NCBI RefSeq assembly: GCF_014779795.1
Contig: NZ_JACXZS010000005.1
Location: forward strand, 248,001 to 312,000
DNA length: 64,000 nucleotides
Reading direction: 5' to 3'
DNA from: Microbacterium helvum
GTDB lineage: Bacteria > Actinomycetota > Actinomycetes > Actinomycetales > Microbacteriaceae
The notes beneath the pieces are model-generated. The model had not been told where the DNA came from and searched no databases. It was given only the letters and a program-made list of their open reading frames with translations. Shown piece by piece: positions 8,840 to 19,052 of the stretch (position 1 is its first letter; each line of letters starts with the position of its first letter). The position numbers and the translations under genes are program-made.

Positions 8840-8861
8840 GGTCCCTGAGCTGGTCGAAGGG
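8840..8861. repeat. Dispersed 22-base repeat, intergenic copy
   Basis: Element beginning GGTCCCTGAGC and ending GTCGAAGGG, located just after purK. It matches 20 of 22 bases with the copy inside ahcY at 47703-47724. Confidence 0.6.
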
Positions 8862-8918
8862 CCGTCCCGGGCCCGTCCAAGGACCGTGTGGTTGCGGGGG
8901 ATTTCCAGCCATCACCCC

Positions 8919-8930
8919 TACCCTTGACGG
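8919..8930 (+). promoter_or_regulatory. Leaderless-type promoter of purE
   Basis: TACCCT at 8919-8924, six bases (TGACGG), then GTG at 8931. It separates purE from purK transcription. Confidence 0.55.
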
Positions 8931-9458
8931 GTGACCGGCGCGCTCGAAACCCCCCTGCACTCCTCCGACACTCCGCTGGTCGGCGTGGTGATGGGCTCCG
9001 ACTCGGACTGGCGCGTGATGAGCGACGCCTCGCAGGCGCTCACCGACTTCGGGATCCCGCACGAGGTCGAGGTCGTCTCGGCCCACCGCACCCCCGACAA
9101 GCTGATGCGCTACGGGCGCGAGGCACGCGCCCGCGGCCTGCGGGCCATCATCGCCGGCGCCGGTGGCGCGGCCCACCTCCCGGGCATGCTGGCGTCGGTC
9201 ACCGCGCTGCCGGTCATCGGCGTGCCGGTGCAGCTTGCGACCCTCGACGGCATGGACTCGCTGCTCAGCATCGTGCAGATGCCCGCCGGCATCCCCGTCG
9301 CCACCGTGTCGATCAACGGCGCCAAGAACGCGGGCCTGCTCGCGGCGCGCATCCTGGGGGCGGGCGATCCGGCGATCGCCGACCGCGTCGAAGCGTACGC
9401 GCGCGATCTCGAAGATCAGGTCGAGCTCAAGAACCGGCGGCTCAAGGAGTCGCTGTGA
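8931..9458 (+). CDS. purE: N5-carboxyaminoimidazole ribonucleotide mutase
   Basis: 175-residue class I PurE that converts N5-CAIR, the product of PurK, to CAIR. Signature stretches are [12 protein letters not shown] (phosphate loop), [10 protein letters not shown] with the catalytic His, and [14 protein letters not shown]. The length fits class I enzymes. The GTG at 8931 is supported by a -10-like element six bases upstream. It overlaps the LCP gene by four bases, so purine synthesis and a wall enzyme share a transcript here. Confidence 0.95.
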   Translation: MTGALETPLHSSDTPLVGVVMGSDSDWRVMSDASQALTDFGIPHEVEVVSAHRTPDKLMRYGREARARGLRAIIAGAGGAAHLPGMLASVTALPVIGVPVQLATLDGMDSLLSIVQMPAGIPVATVSINGAKNAGLLAARILGAGDPAIADRVEAYARDLEDQVELKNRRLKESL

Positions 9459-10927
9459 GCGTCGCCAGCCCACCGCGCCAGACGAGCAGACCACCCGCGG
9501 CCGCGGTCGTCGAGGAGCGTCCGCTGCGGCATCCCGACACCGCGTCGCGCTCGTTCATGACCCGCCGCGGGTGGTGGCTGGTGGTGCTGAACTTCCTCAT
9601 CCCCGGATCGGCGCAGGCCGTGGCGGGCAACCGCCGGCTCGGGCGCTTCGGCCTCGGCGCGACGCTCGTGATGTGGGTCGTGCTCGTGATCACGCTGCTG
9701 TTCGCGATCCTCGCGCCGACCGCGGGCCTCAGCCTCATCACCGCCGCGTGGCTGCCGGACTGGCTCGGACTGCTCAGGCCGCTGCCGCTGCTGATCGTGC
9801 AGGGCGCCCTGATCGCGTACGCCGTGCTGTGGATCGTGCTCACGATCGACACGCTCCGGCTCGTGCGTCTCGTGAAGACGGGAACGGGCGCGCGCTTCGG
9901 CATCGCCGCCCTCGCGATCGCGCTCATGGTCGTCGCCAGCGGCACGGCGGCATACGCGCAGAGCGCCGTCGGCTCGGTGAGGGGCGGCCTGGGGATCTTC
10001 CGGGCGACCGGTCCGGTCGTGCCCCCCGACGACGGCTACTACAACATCCTGCTGCTGGGCGCAGACAGCGGCGAGGGTCGCGACTCGATGAGGTTCGACA
10101 GCATCTCGGTGGTGTCGATCAACGCCGAGACCGGGGCGACCACGATCACCGGCATCCCGCGTGACATGCCGGAGTTCCCGTTCGCCGACGGGCCCATGAA
10201 GGACCGCTATCCGAACGGGCACGAAGGACACGCCGACCCGGACTGCGGCTGGGGGAGCGGCATCAACCAGCTGCGCACCGAGGTCGAGGTCTGTCAGGAC
10301 GGCTCCGAGCTGTACCCGAACGCGAAGAGCGAGGCATCCTCGCCCGGCGTCGAGGCGACCAAGGACGCCGCCGAGGGCATCCTCGGCATCAAGATCCCCT
10401 ACTACGTCTTCATCGACATGCACGGTTTCGCGTCGCTCGTCGATGCGCTCGGCGGTGTCGACATCAACGTCACCGAGCGCCTGCCGAAGGGCGGACCGCC
10501 CGAGGGGGTGGATCCGCACGACGTCGATGCGTGGGCGATCGGCTGGATCGAGCCCGGTCAGCAGCACATGGACGGCGACACCGCGCAGTGGTACGCCCGC
10601 TCGCGATACACGACGAGCGACTTCGACCGCATGCGACGCCAGCGTGAGCTGCAGGAGGCCATCCTCGCGCAGTTCAAGCCCGATGTCGTGCTGACGCGGT
10701 TCAACGAGGTGGTGGCGGCGGGCACGGATCTCGTCGAGACCGACCTGCCGCAGTCGCTCATCCCGACACTCGCCGACCTCGGTCTCAAGGCCAAGTCGCA
10801 GCCGGTGCAGACCGTCGAGCTGACGCCCGCCGGCGGAATCGACGAGTTCCACCCGGACTACGCGTACATCGCCGAGCTGATCCAGACCACGCTGCACCCG
10901 CCGACCCCGACCTCGTCGGGGGAGTGA
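9455..10927 (+). CDS. LytR-CpsA-Psr (LCP) family protein
   Basis: 490 residues. LCP enzymes transfer polyprenyl-phosphate-linked glycopolymers onto peptidoglycan at the outer membrane face. Four hydrophobic segments occupy about residues 45-180, unusually many for an LCP protein, which normally has one. The LCP domain follows: [20 protein letters not shown], the GIPRDM motif with its conserved Arg, and [16 protein letters not shown] with the Arg residues that bind the pyrophosphate. The GTG start overlaps the purE stop (GTGA) with AAGGAGTC as SD. It is a candidate ligase for the polysaccharide made by the island downstream; that link is inference from position. Confidence 0.85.
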   Translation: MSVASPPRQTSRPPAAAVVEERPLRHPDTASRSFMTRRGWWLVVLNFLIPGSAQAVAGNRRLGRFGLGATLVMWVVLVITLLFAILAPTAGLSLITAAWLPDWLGLLRPLPLLIVQGALIAYAVLWIVLTIDTLRLVRLVKTGTGARFGIAALAIALMVVASGTAAYAQSAVGSVRGGLGIFRATGPVVPPDDGYYNILLLGADSGEGRDSMRFDSISVVSINAETGATTITGIPRDMPEFPFADGPMKDRYPNGHEGHADPDCGWGSGINQLRTEVEVCQDGSELYPNAKSEASSPGVEATKDAAEGILGIKIPYYVFIDMHGFASLVDALGGVDINVTERLPKGGPPEGVDPHDVDAWAIGWIEPGQQHMDGDTAQWYARSRYTTSDFDRMRRQRELQEAILAQFKPDVVLTRFNEVVAAGTDLVETDLPQSLIPTLADLGLKAKSQPVQTVELTPAGGIDEFHPDYAYIAELIQTTLHPPTPTSSGE

Positions 10928-10929
10928 TC

Positions 10930-12060
10930 GTGGTCGCCACCCTCAGGGTCGTCCTCGACCAGCTCGTCGCGCCCACCGAGCCCGCACTCGCCGAAGCGTC
11001 GCGCGAGCTGGCACGCGCACTCGTCATCGCGGCCCCCGCCGGCTGCGAGGTCGAAGCCATCGCGCCGGCGGGCGGGGTGGAGTCGCTGTCAGCCGACGTT
11101 CCCGGGCTGGCTGACGTGCGGCGCACCGCCCTCGCGCGCCGCGAGCTGGCGGCGGCTCTGCAGCTCGGCGTCGGAACCGGCATCGGCGGCGGAATGGTGC
11201 ACTCGCCGTCGCTCTTCGCGCCGCTCGTGCGCCACGACCGCGTGCACGACCACGACCAGACCGTCGTCACCGTGTGGGACCTGCGCCCATGGGAGGCGCC
11301 CGCCGAACTGCCCCGCGGCGTCGCCGCCTGGCACAGGGGCATGCTCAAGCGCGCCGTCCGGCACGCCGACGCCGTCGTCGTGCCGACTCATTCGCTCGCG
11401 GCCCGGCTCCTGGAGGTCGCGCCCGGTCTTGCGGATCGCGTCCGCGTCGTCGCCGGTGCCGCGCCGACGGGATTCGCCGTGCCCGTCGATGAGATCGGTC
11501 GCCGCCGCGATCTGGGTCTTCCCGAGGGCTTCATCCTGATCGCGGCGGGCACGCTCGCCTCGGAAGGATTGGATGCCGGCCTCGCCGCGGTCGCGTCGTC
11601 CGGTGTCGACCTGCCCGTGGTGGTCATCGACGTCGCAGACGGCGACGAGCCCGCTGTCGCCGATCTGGCCTCGGCCGCCGGCATCCCGGAACGCAGGATC
11701 CACGTGCGAGGCGCCCTGGACGTCGCCGACCGCGGCGCCGTGTTCGGCGGTGCCGTCGCGGTCGTCGCGCCGTCGCGGCGCGCGGCCTTCCCGTGGCGTG
11801 TCGTCGATGCGCTCGCGCTCGGGGTGCCGGTGATCGCCGCCTCGTCGGCCGTGCACGATGAGGTCGTGCTCGACGGCGGGACGCTGGTGGACGCATCCGA
11901 TCCCGCCGGCCTCGCGGAAGGACTCGGCGACGCGCTCGCGACTGCGCTCGGCACGACCGCGGCGGCCGCGCGGCTCGGCGTGCTCGCAGGCGATCGAGGC
12001 CGGGCGTTCTCGTGGCGGGAGGCCGCCGACAAGGTCTGGGCCCTGCACGCCGAGCTCTGA
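10930..12060 (+). CDS. GT4-like glycosyltransferase
   Basis: 376 residues with a GT-B fold pattern: an N-terminal acceptor domain, the linker VVVPTHSLAARLLEV typical of GT4 enzymes, and a C-terminal donor domain with FILIAAGTLASEGLDAG and AVVAPSRRAAFPWRVVDALALGVPVIAAS. In the last segment the usual E-x7-E pattern is degenerate, so the donor cannot be guessed. The GTG at 10930 is preferred because GGGGGAG ends five bases before it; the GTG at 10924 would form a GTGA overlap but have the SD directly abutting. It is co-transcribed with the LCP gene, which suggests work on a wall glycopolymer. Confidence 0.75.
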   Translation: MVATLRVVLDQLVAPTEPALAEASRELARALVIAAPAGCEVEAIAPAGGVESLSADVPGLADVRRTALARRELAAALQLGVGTGIGGGMVHSPSLFAPLVRHDRVHDHDQTVVTVWDLRPWEAPAELPRGVAAWHRGMLKRAVRHADAVVVPTHSLAARLLEVAPGLADRVRVVAGAAPTGFAVPVDEIGRRRDLGLPEGFILIAAGTLASEGLDAGLAAVASSGVDLPVVVIDVADGDEPAVADLASAAGIPERRIHVRGALDVADRGAVFGGAVAVVAPSRRAAFPWRVVDALALGVPVIAASSAVHDEVVLDGGTLVDASDPAGLAEGLGDALATALGTTAAAARLGVLAGDRGRAFSWREAADKVWALHAEL

Positions 12061-12122
12061 GGCAACCGGACACAATCGTGGGCGAACCGGCGAGGCTGCC
12101 GCCGAATCCGCAACCGGTCAAC

Positions 12123-12135
12123 CACACTGAAACCC
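12123..12135 (+). promoter_or_regulatory. Leaderless-type promoter of the FG-GAP repeat gene
   Basis: CACACT at 12123-12128, seven bases, then GTG at 12136. Confidence 0.4.
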
Positions 12136-14580
12136 GTGACCTCGCGAGAGAACGACCGCAGCCGCACCCCGGCGCGGCGTTCCGTGGGCCTGCTCGCCGC
12201 CCTCCTCAGCCTGATCGGTGCACTGCTGCTGGCCCCCGCGCCGGCGCTCGGCACACCTGCCGACACCGGACGACCCGAGGCCGCCGTCGCGACGGTCGAT
12301 GCTGCGACCACCGGCGTCGTCAAGACCGCCGACCTGTCGAAGTTCCAGGCGGGCAACATCATCAGCGACGCCGTCTTCTTCGATTCGGGGACCATGACGG
12401 CCACGCAGATCCAGCAGTTCCTGCAGGCCAAGGTGCCCACCTGCCGGTCCGGGTACACGTGCTTGAAGGACTGGTACGACACCGCGCGGACCACCACGGC
12501 CGACGCCATGTGCGGCGCGTACTCCGGGGGCGTGCGCGAACGCGCGTCGACGATCATCTACAAGGTCGCGCGCGCGTGCGGCATCAACCCGCGGGTCCTC
12601 CTGGTGATGCTCGAGAAAGAGCAGGGGCTCGTCAGCCACGTGTGGCCGAGCGAGTGGCGCTACACCATCGCGATGGGGCAGGGATGCCCCGACACGGCCG
12701 CCTGCGACACCCGCTACTACGGATTCTTCAACCAGGTGTACGGGGCGGCGTGGCAGCTCAAGCGCTACGCCAATCCGCCCGGGACGAGCCAGTTCTTCAC
12801 GTGGTACGCGCCCGGCAAGACCTGGAACATCCGCTGGCATCCGAATGCCGCCTGCGGATCTGCGCCCGTGTACATCCAGAATCAGGCGACCGCGAACCTC
12901 TACTACTACACGCCGTATCAGCCGAACGCCGCCGCGATCCGTGCCGGGGCAGGCGTGGGTGACAGCTGCTCGAGCTACGGCAACCGCAACTTCTACCGCT
13001 ACTTCACGGACTGGTTCGGTTCCACGCGGGTCGTGCCCCCGAAGCTCGACTCGCTCGACTCCTCGACGTATCTGCTCGCTCTTGACACGACCGGTGGGCT
13101 GTGGGGCTACCCCACGACGACGTCGGGGGTCTGGGGCGACCACGTCCTGCTGGCGAGCGGCCTCACGAAGATCAAGAAGATCATCGCGAACGGAGATTTC
13201 AACGGAGACGGCCACCGCGACATCATCGGGATCGACACCTCGAACGTTCCCTGGCTCTACACCGGGACCGGTTCGAAGCTCTCGGCCGCGACGCGTCTGC
13301 CCGTCAGCTGGTCGGATGCGCGGCTGATCGCCGCGGCCGGCCTCTTCAACGCCGATGCGCATCCGGACGTGCTCACAGTCGACGCGAAGGGCCGCCTCCT
13401 GCTCTGGTCCGGCACTGCGCTGGGCGGATTCACCGGCCCGCGCGTCGTGGCCGAGGGTTTCGGACCGATCGACCTGCTCACCGGAGCCGTCGACATGACG
13501 GGGGATGGACTCCCGGATGTCCTGGGGCGCACGACGGCGGGGAATCTGCAGCTGTATGCCGGAAACGGATCCGGCGGGATCGCGAGCACACGCGTGATCG
13601 GCTCCGGATGGTCGGTGATGACTTCGGTGATCAGTCCCGGCGACTTCACGGGCGACGGCAAGCCGGATGTCCTCGCCACGAACAGCGCCGGCGAACTGGT
13701 GCTCTACCCGAACGTCGGCGATGGCTCCATCGCCAACGGTCCGGTGGTGGGTTCCGGATGGACGGTCATGCGCGACATGTCCAACTCCGGCCCTAGGCCG
13801 TCCGGGGTCCGGGTGTTCGCGGCCGGTGCCGGCGACGCGAACGCCGACGGCGCCATCGACGTCATCGCGCGGACGAGCGCAGGCAGCCTGCTGCTCTATC
13901 CCGGAAACGGCAAGGGCGGCTGGCGGACGACGACGACGATCAGCAGCAAGTGGGGAAAGTCGAAGTTCGTGACGATCGGCGACTTCGACGGCGACGGCGT
14001 GACCGATCTCGCCAAGCTCGCGGCCAACGGCGACCTCTTGTTCTACCCCGGCAAGCGGACAGGCGGGTACACCGCGTCGAAGTGGATCGGCGGTGGCTGG
14101 AACCGGTTCGATCTGGTCGTCGGCGGGATCGACTTCGACGGGGATCGCAAGCTCGACCTCATCGCGCGTGATCCGTCAGGCGTCCTCTATCTGTATCGCG
14201 GAAACGGCGCCGGCGGCTGGGTGACCGGACAGGGACAGGCCATCGGCAGTGCGTGGTGGATGTTCGACACCGTCTTCAGCATCGGAGACTTCGACGGCAA
14301 TCAGCGTGCCGGACTGGTCGGACGCCGGGCGGACGGAACCCTCTGGCTGTACCCGATGACGGGCACCGGCAAGTGGGGGACCCCCCGACAGATCGGAACG
14401 AGCTGGAACGGCATCACCGCTGTCTTCAGCCCAGGGAACTTCGACGGCAAGGGCGGGCCCGATGTCCTCGCCCGGATGCCGAACGGGGACCTGCGCCTGT
14501 ACCGCGGAGACGGCAAGGGCGGATGGTCCGGCGTCAGCACGATCGGCACGGCCTGGAACGGCATGCTGCAGATCGGCTGA
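12136..14580 (+). CDS. Secreted FG-GAP/VCBS repeat protein with N-terminal lysozyme-like domain
   Basis: 814 residues. A Sec signal peptide (basic RSRTPARRS, hydrophobic about 17-35, cleavage near PALG-TP) is followed by a domain (about 65-295) resembling phage-lysozyme/transglycosylase folds: ARACGINPRVLLVMLEKEQGLV with E160 and E162 as possible acid residues, and YYGFFNQVYGAAWQLKRY. The rest (about 300-814) is a run of FG-GAP-type repeats with calcium-loop motifs such as GDFNGDGHRDIIG, GDFTGDGKPDVLA and GDFDGDGVTDLAK, predicted to form a beta-propeller. It is probably extracellular, binding or trimming wall material. Its place at the edge of the polysaccharide island supports a surface role. 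Substrate unknown. Confidence 0.75.
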   Translation: MTSRENDRSRTPARRSVGLLAALLSLIGALLLAPAPALGTPADTGRPEAAVATVDAATTGVVKTADLSKFQAGNIISDAVFFDSGTMTATQIQQFLQAKVPTCRSGYTCLKDWYDTARTTTADAMCGAYSGGVRERASTIIYKVARACGINPRVLLVMLEKEQGLVSHVWPSEWRYTIAMGQGCPDTAACDTRYYGFFNQVYGAAWQLKRYANPPGTSQFFTWYAPGKTWNIRWHPNAACGSAPVYIQNQATANLYYYTPYQPNAAAIRAGAGVGDSCSSYGNRNFYRYFTDWFGSTRVVPPKLDSLDSSTYLLALDTTGGLWGYPTTTSGVWGDHVLLASGLTKIKKIIANGDFNGDGHRDIIGIDTSNVPWLYTGTGSKLSAATRLPVSWSDARLIAAAGLFNADAHPDVLTVDAKGRLLLWSGTALGGFTGPRVVAEGFGPIDLLTGAVDMTGDGLPDVLGRTTAGNLQLYAGNGSGGIASTRVIGSGWSVMTSVISPGDFTGDGKPDVLATNSAGELVLYPNVGDGSIANGPVVGSGWTVMRDMSNSGPRPSGVRVFAAGAGDANADGAIDVIARTSAGSLLLYPGNGKGGWRTTTTISSKWGKSKFVTIGDFDGDGVTDLAKLAANGDLLFYPGKRTGGYTASKWIGGGWNRFDLVVGGIDFDGDRKLDLIARDPSGVLYLYRGNGAGGWVTGQGQAIGSAWWMFDTVFSIGDFDGNQRAGLVGRRADGTLWLYPMTGTGKWGTPRQIGTSWNGITAVFSPGNFDGKGGPDVLARMPNGDLRLYRGDGKGGWSGVSTIGTAWNGMLQIG

Positions 14581-14645
14581 AATCCGACGGACCAGGAGCG
14601 ATGCCGCTCGACCGCGACGGCCGTGCTGTCGTCGTGAGGCGGGGT

Positions 14646-16187
14646 TCAGCCCTCGCTCGCGGCGGGCAGCGGCGACGAGACGCGTGCATCGATGCGGGTT
14701 CGGCGTACTCGTGTGATGAGTGCGTGCGCGAGCAGCGCCAGGGCCGCTGTGAACGCGACCGAGCCGACCACCCAGACGACTGTGGGCTGGGGAACGCCGG
14801 ATTCCCACCACCAGCTGTCTGCGGTGCTCAACGAGACGCCGGGGGCGTCAGCGAGCGTATAGCGCCGGATGTTGCTGTAGAGCGCGATGGCGTTGGCGAT
14901 GGCGAGGATCGCCGCGACCGTCCAGATCTGCAGCCTTGACGCGGTGGGCACGCGTCTGCCGACCGGGAAGAGAGCGAACCCCACGAACATCATGATGAGG
15001 GGCAGCAGGTACCGGGGGTGCACGAGACCGCCCACCTCGGTGAGACTGCGCTGCAGCAGGTAAAGAGGGAGGAAGGCCAGTGCGAGCCCGGTTCCCGCGA
15101 GGACGAGCGCCTTCCGCCAGCTCATCGAGACGAGTCCGGTGAAGATCGCTGCCGATGCCGCGAACAGCGTGCCGACCCACACCATCGGCGGGATGGCGAC
15201 GTCGTTCCAGCCGAGCGGCCACGTGCCCAGTGAGCCGACCCACAGGGAGGGGAGCGCCAGGAAGTTGTGCACCAGGAGCCCGAGCCCCTGCTGGGCGCTG
15301 CCACCGCTGCCCGGGGCGACACCGTTCTGCCAGATGCCGATCTGCTGTGCCGACAGGAACAGCGCGAAGCACACGATCGCGAGGGCCGCGGGCAGGATGA
15401 CCGAGAGCCAGAACCTCCGCCCGAGTCCGCGGCGGGAGGCGAGCAGCACGGCCGCGCCCATGCCGAGCACGGCGTATGCGGCCATGTCCGAGCGGGCGCC
15501 CGCTCCGATGACCGCCGTCAGCGCTGCCAGCACCGCGAGCGTGATCCTGCGCCAGCCCGACGTCTCGAAGAATCCGAGCATGGCCAGCCACAGGGTGCCG
15601 CCCGCGAGCACGGCCCAGCCGTTGGCATTGACCGAGGCGACGAGGAACACGCCCCAGGGGATCATCGTCACGGCGAGGGAGATGACCAGGAGAGGACGCC
15701 TTCGGGCCGGAAGCGCGATGAACAGGGCTGTCGTGATCAGCACGAACAGGAGACTGTTCACGATGCGGACGGTGATCACGGAGGCGGGAACGTTGTCCGA
15801 CGCGAAGACGCTCATCACGGCGTAGTAGATCGGAGAGTAGTAGTGCGCCGTCGCGTTCACATGCTCGGTGAGCACGAGCTTGTTCGGATCGTCGCCGAGC
15901 TCTTCGGCCTGGCAGCCGGCCGAGATGTCGGACCGGAACGCGAAGCACTGCGAGCCGACCGTCGCCCACGGAACCAGCTTGCCCGCCTCGCCCGGCTCGC
16001 TCTCGCAGAGTCCTTCACGGTCGCCCGCGCCGCACCAGATGCTCGCGATGTGGAAGTTCTCGTCGGGGGCGCCGCCGACCGGCGAAGCCACGGCCCACGA
16101 ACTCAGCGCGACCATGAGCAGCAGTGGGACGAGCAGAAGAAGACGGTATCTACGCGAGGGCTCGACTCGATCGCGGGGGTGGGGCAC
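14646..16187 (-). CDS. DUF2142 family multi-pass membrane protein
   Basis: 513 residues, GTG start with a near-ideal TATACT six bases upstream. About eleven membrane helices, with an extracytoplasmic loop after the first helix (GGAPDENFHIASIWCGAG...) containing the DE-H pattern typical of DUF2142. These proteins resemble GT-C glycosyltransferases, which use lipid-phosphate sugars on the outer face, and the acidic first loop fits that, but activity is unproven for the family. Cysteines at about 52, 61, 80 and 91 in that loop may form disulfides. It lies downstream of the rmlB-rmlC-epimerase genes. Confidence 0.75.
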   Translation of the reverse strand: MPHPRDRVEPSRRYRLLLLVPLLLMVALSSWAVASPVGGAPDENFHIASIWCGAGDREGLCESEPGEAGKLVPWATVGSQCFAFRSDISAGCQAEELGDDPNKLVLTEHVNATAHYYSPIYYAVMSVFASDNVPASVITVRIVNSLLFVLITTALFIALPARRRPLLVISLAVTMIPWGVFLVASVNANGWAVLAGGTLWLAMLGFFETSGWRRITLAVLAALTAVIGAGARSDMAAYAVLGMGAAVLLASRRGLGRRFWLSVILPAALAIVCFALFLSAQQIGIWQNGVAPGSGGSAQQGLGLLVHNFLALPSLWVGSLGTWPLGWNDVAIPPMVWVGTLFAASAAIFTGLVSMSWRKALVLAGTGLALAFLPLYLLQRSLTEVGGLVHPRYLLPLIMMFVGFALFPVGRRVPTASRLQIWTVAAILAIANAIALYSNIRRYTLADAPGVSLSTADSWWWESGVPQPTVVWVVGSVAFTAALALLAHALITRVRRTRIDARVSSPLPAASEG

Positions 16188-16199
16188 GTGGCGAGTATA
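16188..16199 (-). promoter_or_regulatory. Leaderless-type promoter of the DUF2142 gene
   Basis: Minus-strand TATACT (16199-16194), six bases (CGCCAC), GTG at 16187. It is one of the strongest -10 matches in the window and lies only eight bases from the upstream gene's stop. Confidence 0.65.
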
Positions 16200-16206
16200 G
16201 CCGGGG

Positions 16207-17343
16207 CTACTTGAGCAGATTTCGGGCGCTCATCTCCGCGAGCGACCTGTCGTAGTCGTCGAGCTCGGTCGGCTCGGTCTGCACCCATTCGACGAATCGA
16301 CGGATGCCGTCCACGAACGGGGTCCGTGCCTCGAAGCCCAGCAACTCCCGTGCTCGCGTGGTGTCGGCGAGGTTGTGGCGGATGTCGCCTGTGCGGAATC
16401 TGCCGGAGACCACGACCGGCACGGTTGTGCCGAAGGCCTGGAAGAGCGCGTCCACCACATCGAGCACCGACGTGGAGACGCCGGAGCCGATGTTCATCAC
16501 CGAGCCCCCGACGCCTGGCATGGTGCAGGCCCGCGCCGTGGCCTCGACGGCGTCGTCGATGAAGACGAAGTCGCGGCTCTCATGACCGTCCTCGAAGATG
16601 TCGATCGGCTTCCCCTGGCGGATGAGCGTGGAGAAGATGGCGAGGATGCCGGTGTACGGGTTCTTCAGCGACTGGCCCGGCCCGAAGACGTTCTGGAAGC
16701 GCAGCGACACAGCCTCGACCCCGATGGAGGCCGCGGTCGTCATGATCAACGACTCCTGTGCCTGCTTGGTGATGCCGTAGATCGACGACGGCTGCAGCGG
16801 GGCGGTCTCGGGAGTGGGGATGAGCTCGAGCGCGGTCTCTCCGGGCATGTGCACGTCGAAATCGCCCGCTGCGACATCTGCGGCGTCCCGATAAGGGGGG
16901 AAGACGGTCTTGCCGTCCGACGTGCGGTAGGCGCCTTCGCCGTAGACCGAACGCGACGACGCCACGATGATGCGCCGGACCGAATGCGGCGCGTTGACGA
17001 GCAGGTCGAGCAGCTTGGCCGTCCCGCCGACATTGGTCTGGACGTATCGATCGATTTCGTACATCGACTGGCCGGTGCCGGTCTCAGCCGCCAGGTGCAC
17101 GATCACCGAGGTGTCGGCGAGCGCGTTCGACAGGTCCGTGCTCGATGTGACGCTTCCGACATTCACCTGGGCATAGCCGTCCAACGACCGCAGGAGCGGG
17201 GAAGTCGTGGTCGGGTCTTCGCCGTGGACCTGTCGGACGAGCGAGTCCAGCACGGTGACCCGGTGGCCCTCGGTCGCGAGGCGGCGGGCGAGGGCCGAAC
17301 CGATGAAGCCGGCGCCGCCGGTGATGAGCACGCTTTCGGGCAT
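16207..17343 (-). CDS. NAD-dependent epimerase/dehydratase, possible dTDP-L-rhamnose 4-epimerase
   Basis: 378-residue extended SDR. Seen: [14 protein letters not shown] Rossmann loop, VIVHLAAETGTGQS, the SSRSVYGEG catalytic Ser region, and SSIYGITKQAQE with the YxxxK pair. The long insertion before YGITK (residues about 145-190) and the sequence FGPGQSLKNPYTGIL recall WbiB-type dTDP-L-rhamnose 4-epimerases, which form dTDP-6-deoxy-L-talose. It follows rmlB and rmlC by 31 bases on the same strand, which supports a deoxyhexose substrate. A UDP-sugar 4-epimerase role is the main alternative. The start context has only a weak SD (GGAC). Confidence 0.7.
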   Translation of the reverse strand: MPESVLITGGAGFIGSALARRLATEGHRVTVLDSLVRQVHGEDPTTTSPLLRSLDGYAQVNVGSVTSSTDLSNALADTSVIVHLAAETGTGQSMYEIDRYVQTNVGGTAKLLDLLVNAPHSVRRIIVASSRSVYGEGAYRTSDGKTVFPPYRDAADVAAGDFDVHMPGETALELIPTPETAPLQPSSIYGITKQAQESLIMTTAASIGVEAVSLRFQNVFGPGQSLKNPYTGILAIFSTLIRQGKPIDIFEDGHESRDFVFIDDAVEATARACTMPGVGGSVMNIGSGVSTSVLDVVDALFQAFGTTVPVVVSGRFRTGDIRHNLADTTRARELLGFEARTPFVDGIRRFVEWVQTEPTELDDYDRSLAEMSARNLLK

Positions 17344-17374
17344 GGCTGGTCCAGTCGGAGGGATGCGCGGGGGG

Positions 17375-17932
17375 TCAGGTCGCGACGGGCGTCACGCCGG
17401 CGAGCCGCGGGTGCTGACGATCCTTCTCCGACAGCTCTGCGTCCTCCAGTGCGATCGGCCACGGCACGGCCACCGTCTCGTCTGCAAGATTCAGGAAAGT
17501 GTACTCGGCGTTCGGCGTCCAGTGGTCGTTCACGAGGTACGTGTACGCGGTGTCGGGCTCGAGCGTCTGGAACGCGTTTCCGACGCCGCGGGGAACGAAG
17601 ATCGCTGTCGCGGGATCGATCTCGGTTGTGAAGACGGTGCCGAAGCCGTCGCCGGCACGAAGGTCGACCCAGGCCCCGAACACCCTCCCCGTGGCCACCG
17701 AGATGAACTTGTCCCACGGTTCCGCGTGGATGCCGCGCGTCGTCCCCACGCTGCGATTGAACGAGATGTTGTTCTGCACAGGGCCGAGGTCGGGAAGGCC
17801 GAGATCGAGCAGCTTCGCGCGCTGCCAGTTCTCCTTGAACCAGCCGCGGTTGTCGCCGTGGACGGGGATGTCGATCACGGTGAGCCCGGGGATCGGGGTG
17901 GCCCGCACGGCGAGCGTCTTTCCGTACTCCAT
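17375..17932 (-). CDS. rmlC: dTDP-4-dehydrorhamnose 3,5-epimerase
   Basis: 185-residue cupin that epimerises dTDP-4-keto-6-deoxyglucose at C3 and C5. Diagnostic pieces: DNRGWFKENW, NNISFNRSVGTTRGIHAEPWDK (quoted here as TTRGIHAEPWDKF) with the catalytic His, and GAWVDLRAGDGFG followed by IFVPRGVGNAFQTL. In some Microbacteriaceae this domain is fused to an RmlD reductase; here it stops as a single domain and no rmlD is present in the window. The ATG at 17932 lies five bases after the rmlB stop, so the two are co-translated. Confidence 0.88.
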   Translation of the reverse strand: MEYGKTLAVRATPIPGLTVIDIPVHGDNRGWFKENWQRAKLLDLGLPDLGPVQNNISFNRSVGTTRGIHAEPWDKFISVATGRVFGAWVDLRAGDGFGTVFTTEIDPATAIFVPRGVGNAFQTLEPDTAYTYLVNDHWTPNAEYTFLNLADETVAVPWPIALEDAELSEKDRQHPRLAGVTPVAT

Positions 17933-17937
17933 GCTCG

Positions 17938-19023
<1,086 letters not shown>

Positions 19024-19039
19024 TCAATCACCTCTGTGA

Positions 19040-19052
19040 CACACTGGTGTGC
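19040..19052 (+). promoter_or_regulatory. Leaderless-type promoter of rmlA with small inverted repeat
   Basis: CACACT at 19040-19045, seven bases, ATG at 19053. The same bases form a short inverted repeat, CACAC-TG-GTGTG (19040-19051), which could be a regulator site covering the -10. Confidence 0.4.

Noticed and set aside
14581..14645. Terminator between the FG-GAP and DUF2142 genes
   Set aside because: Only short imperfect pairings were found; not strong enough to list.
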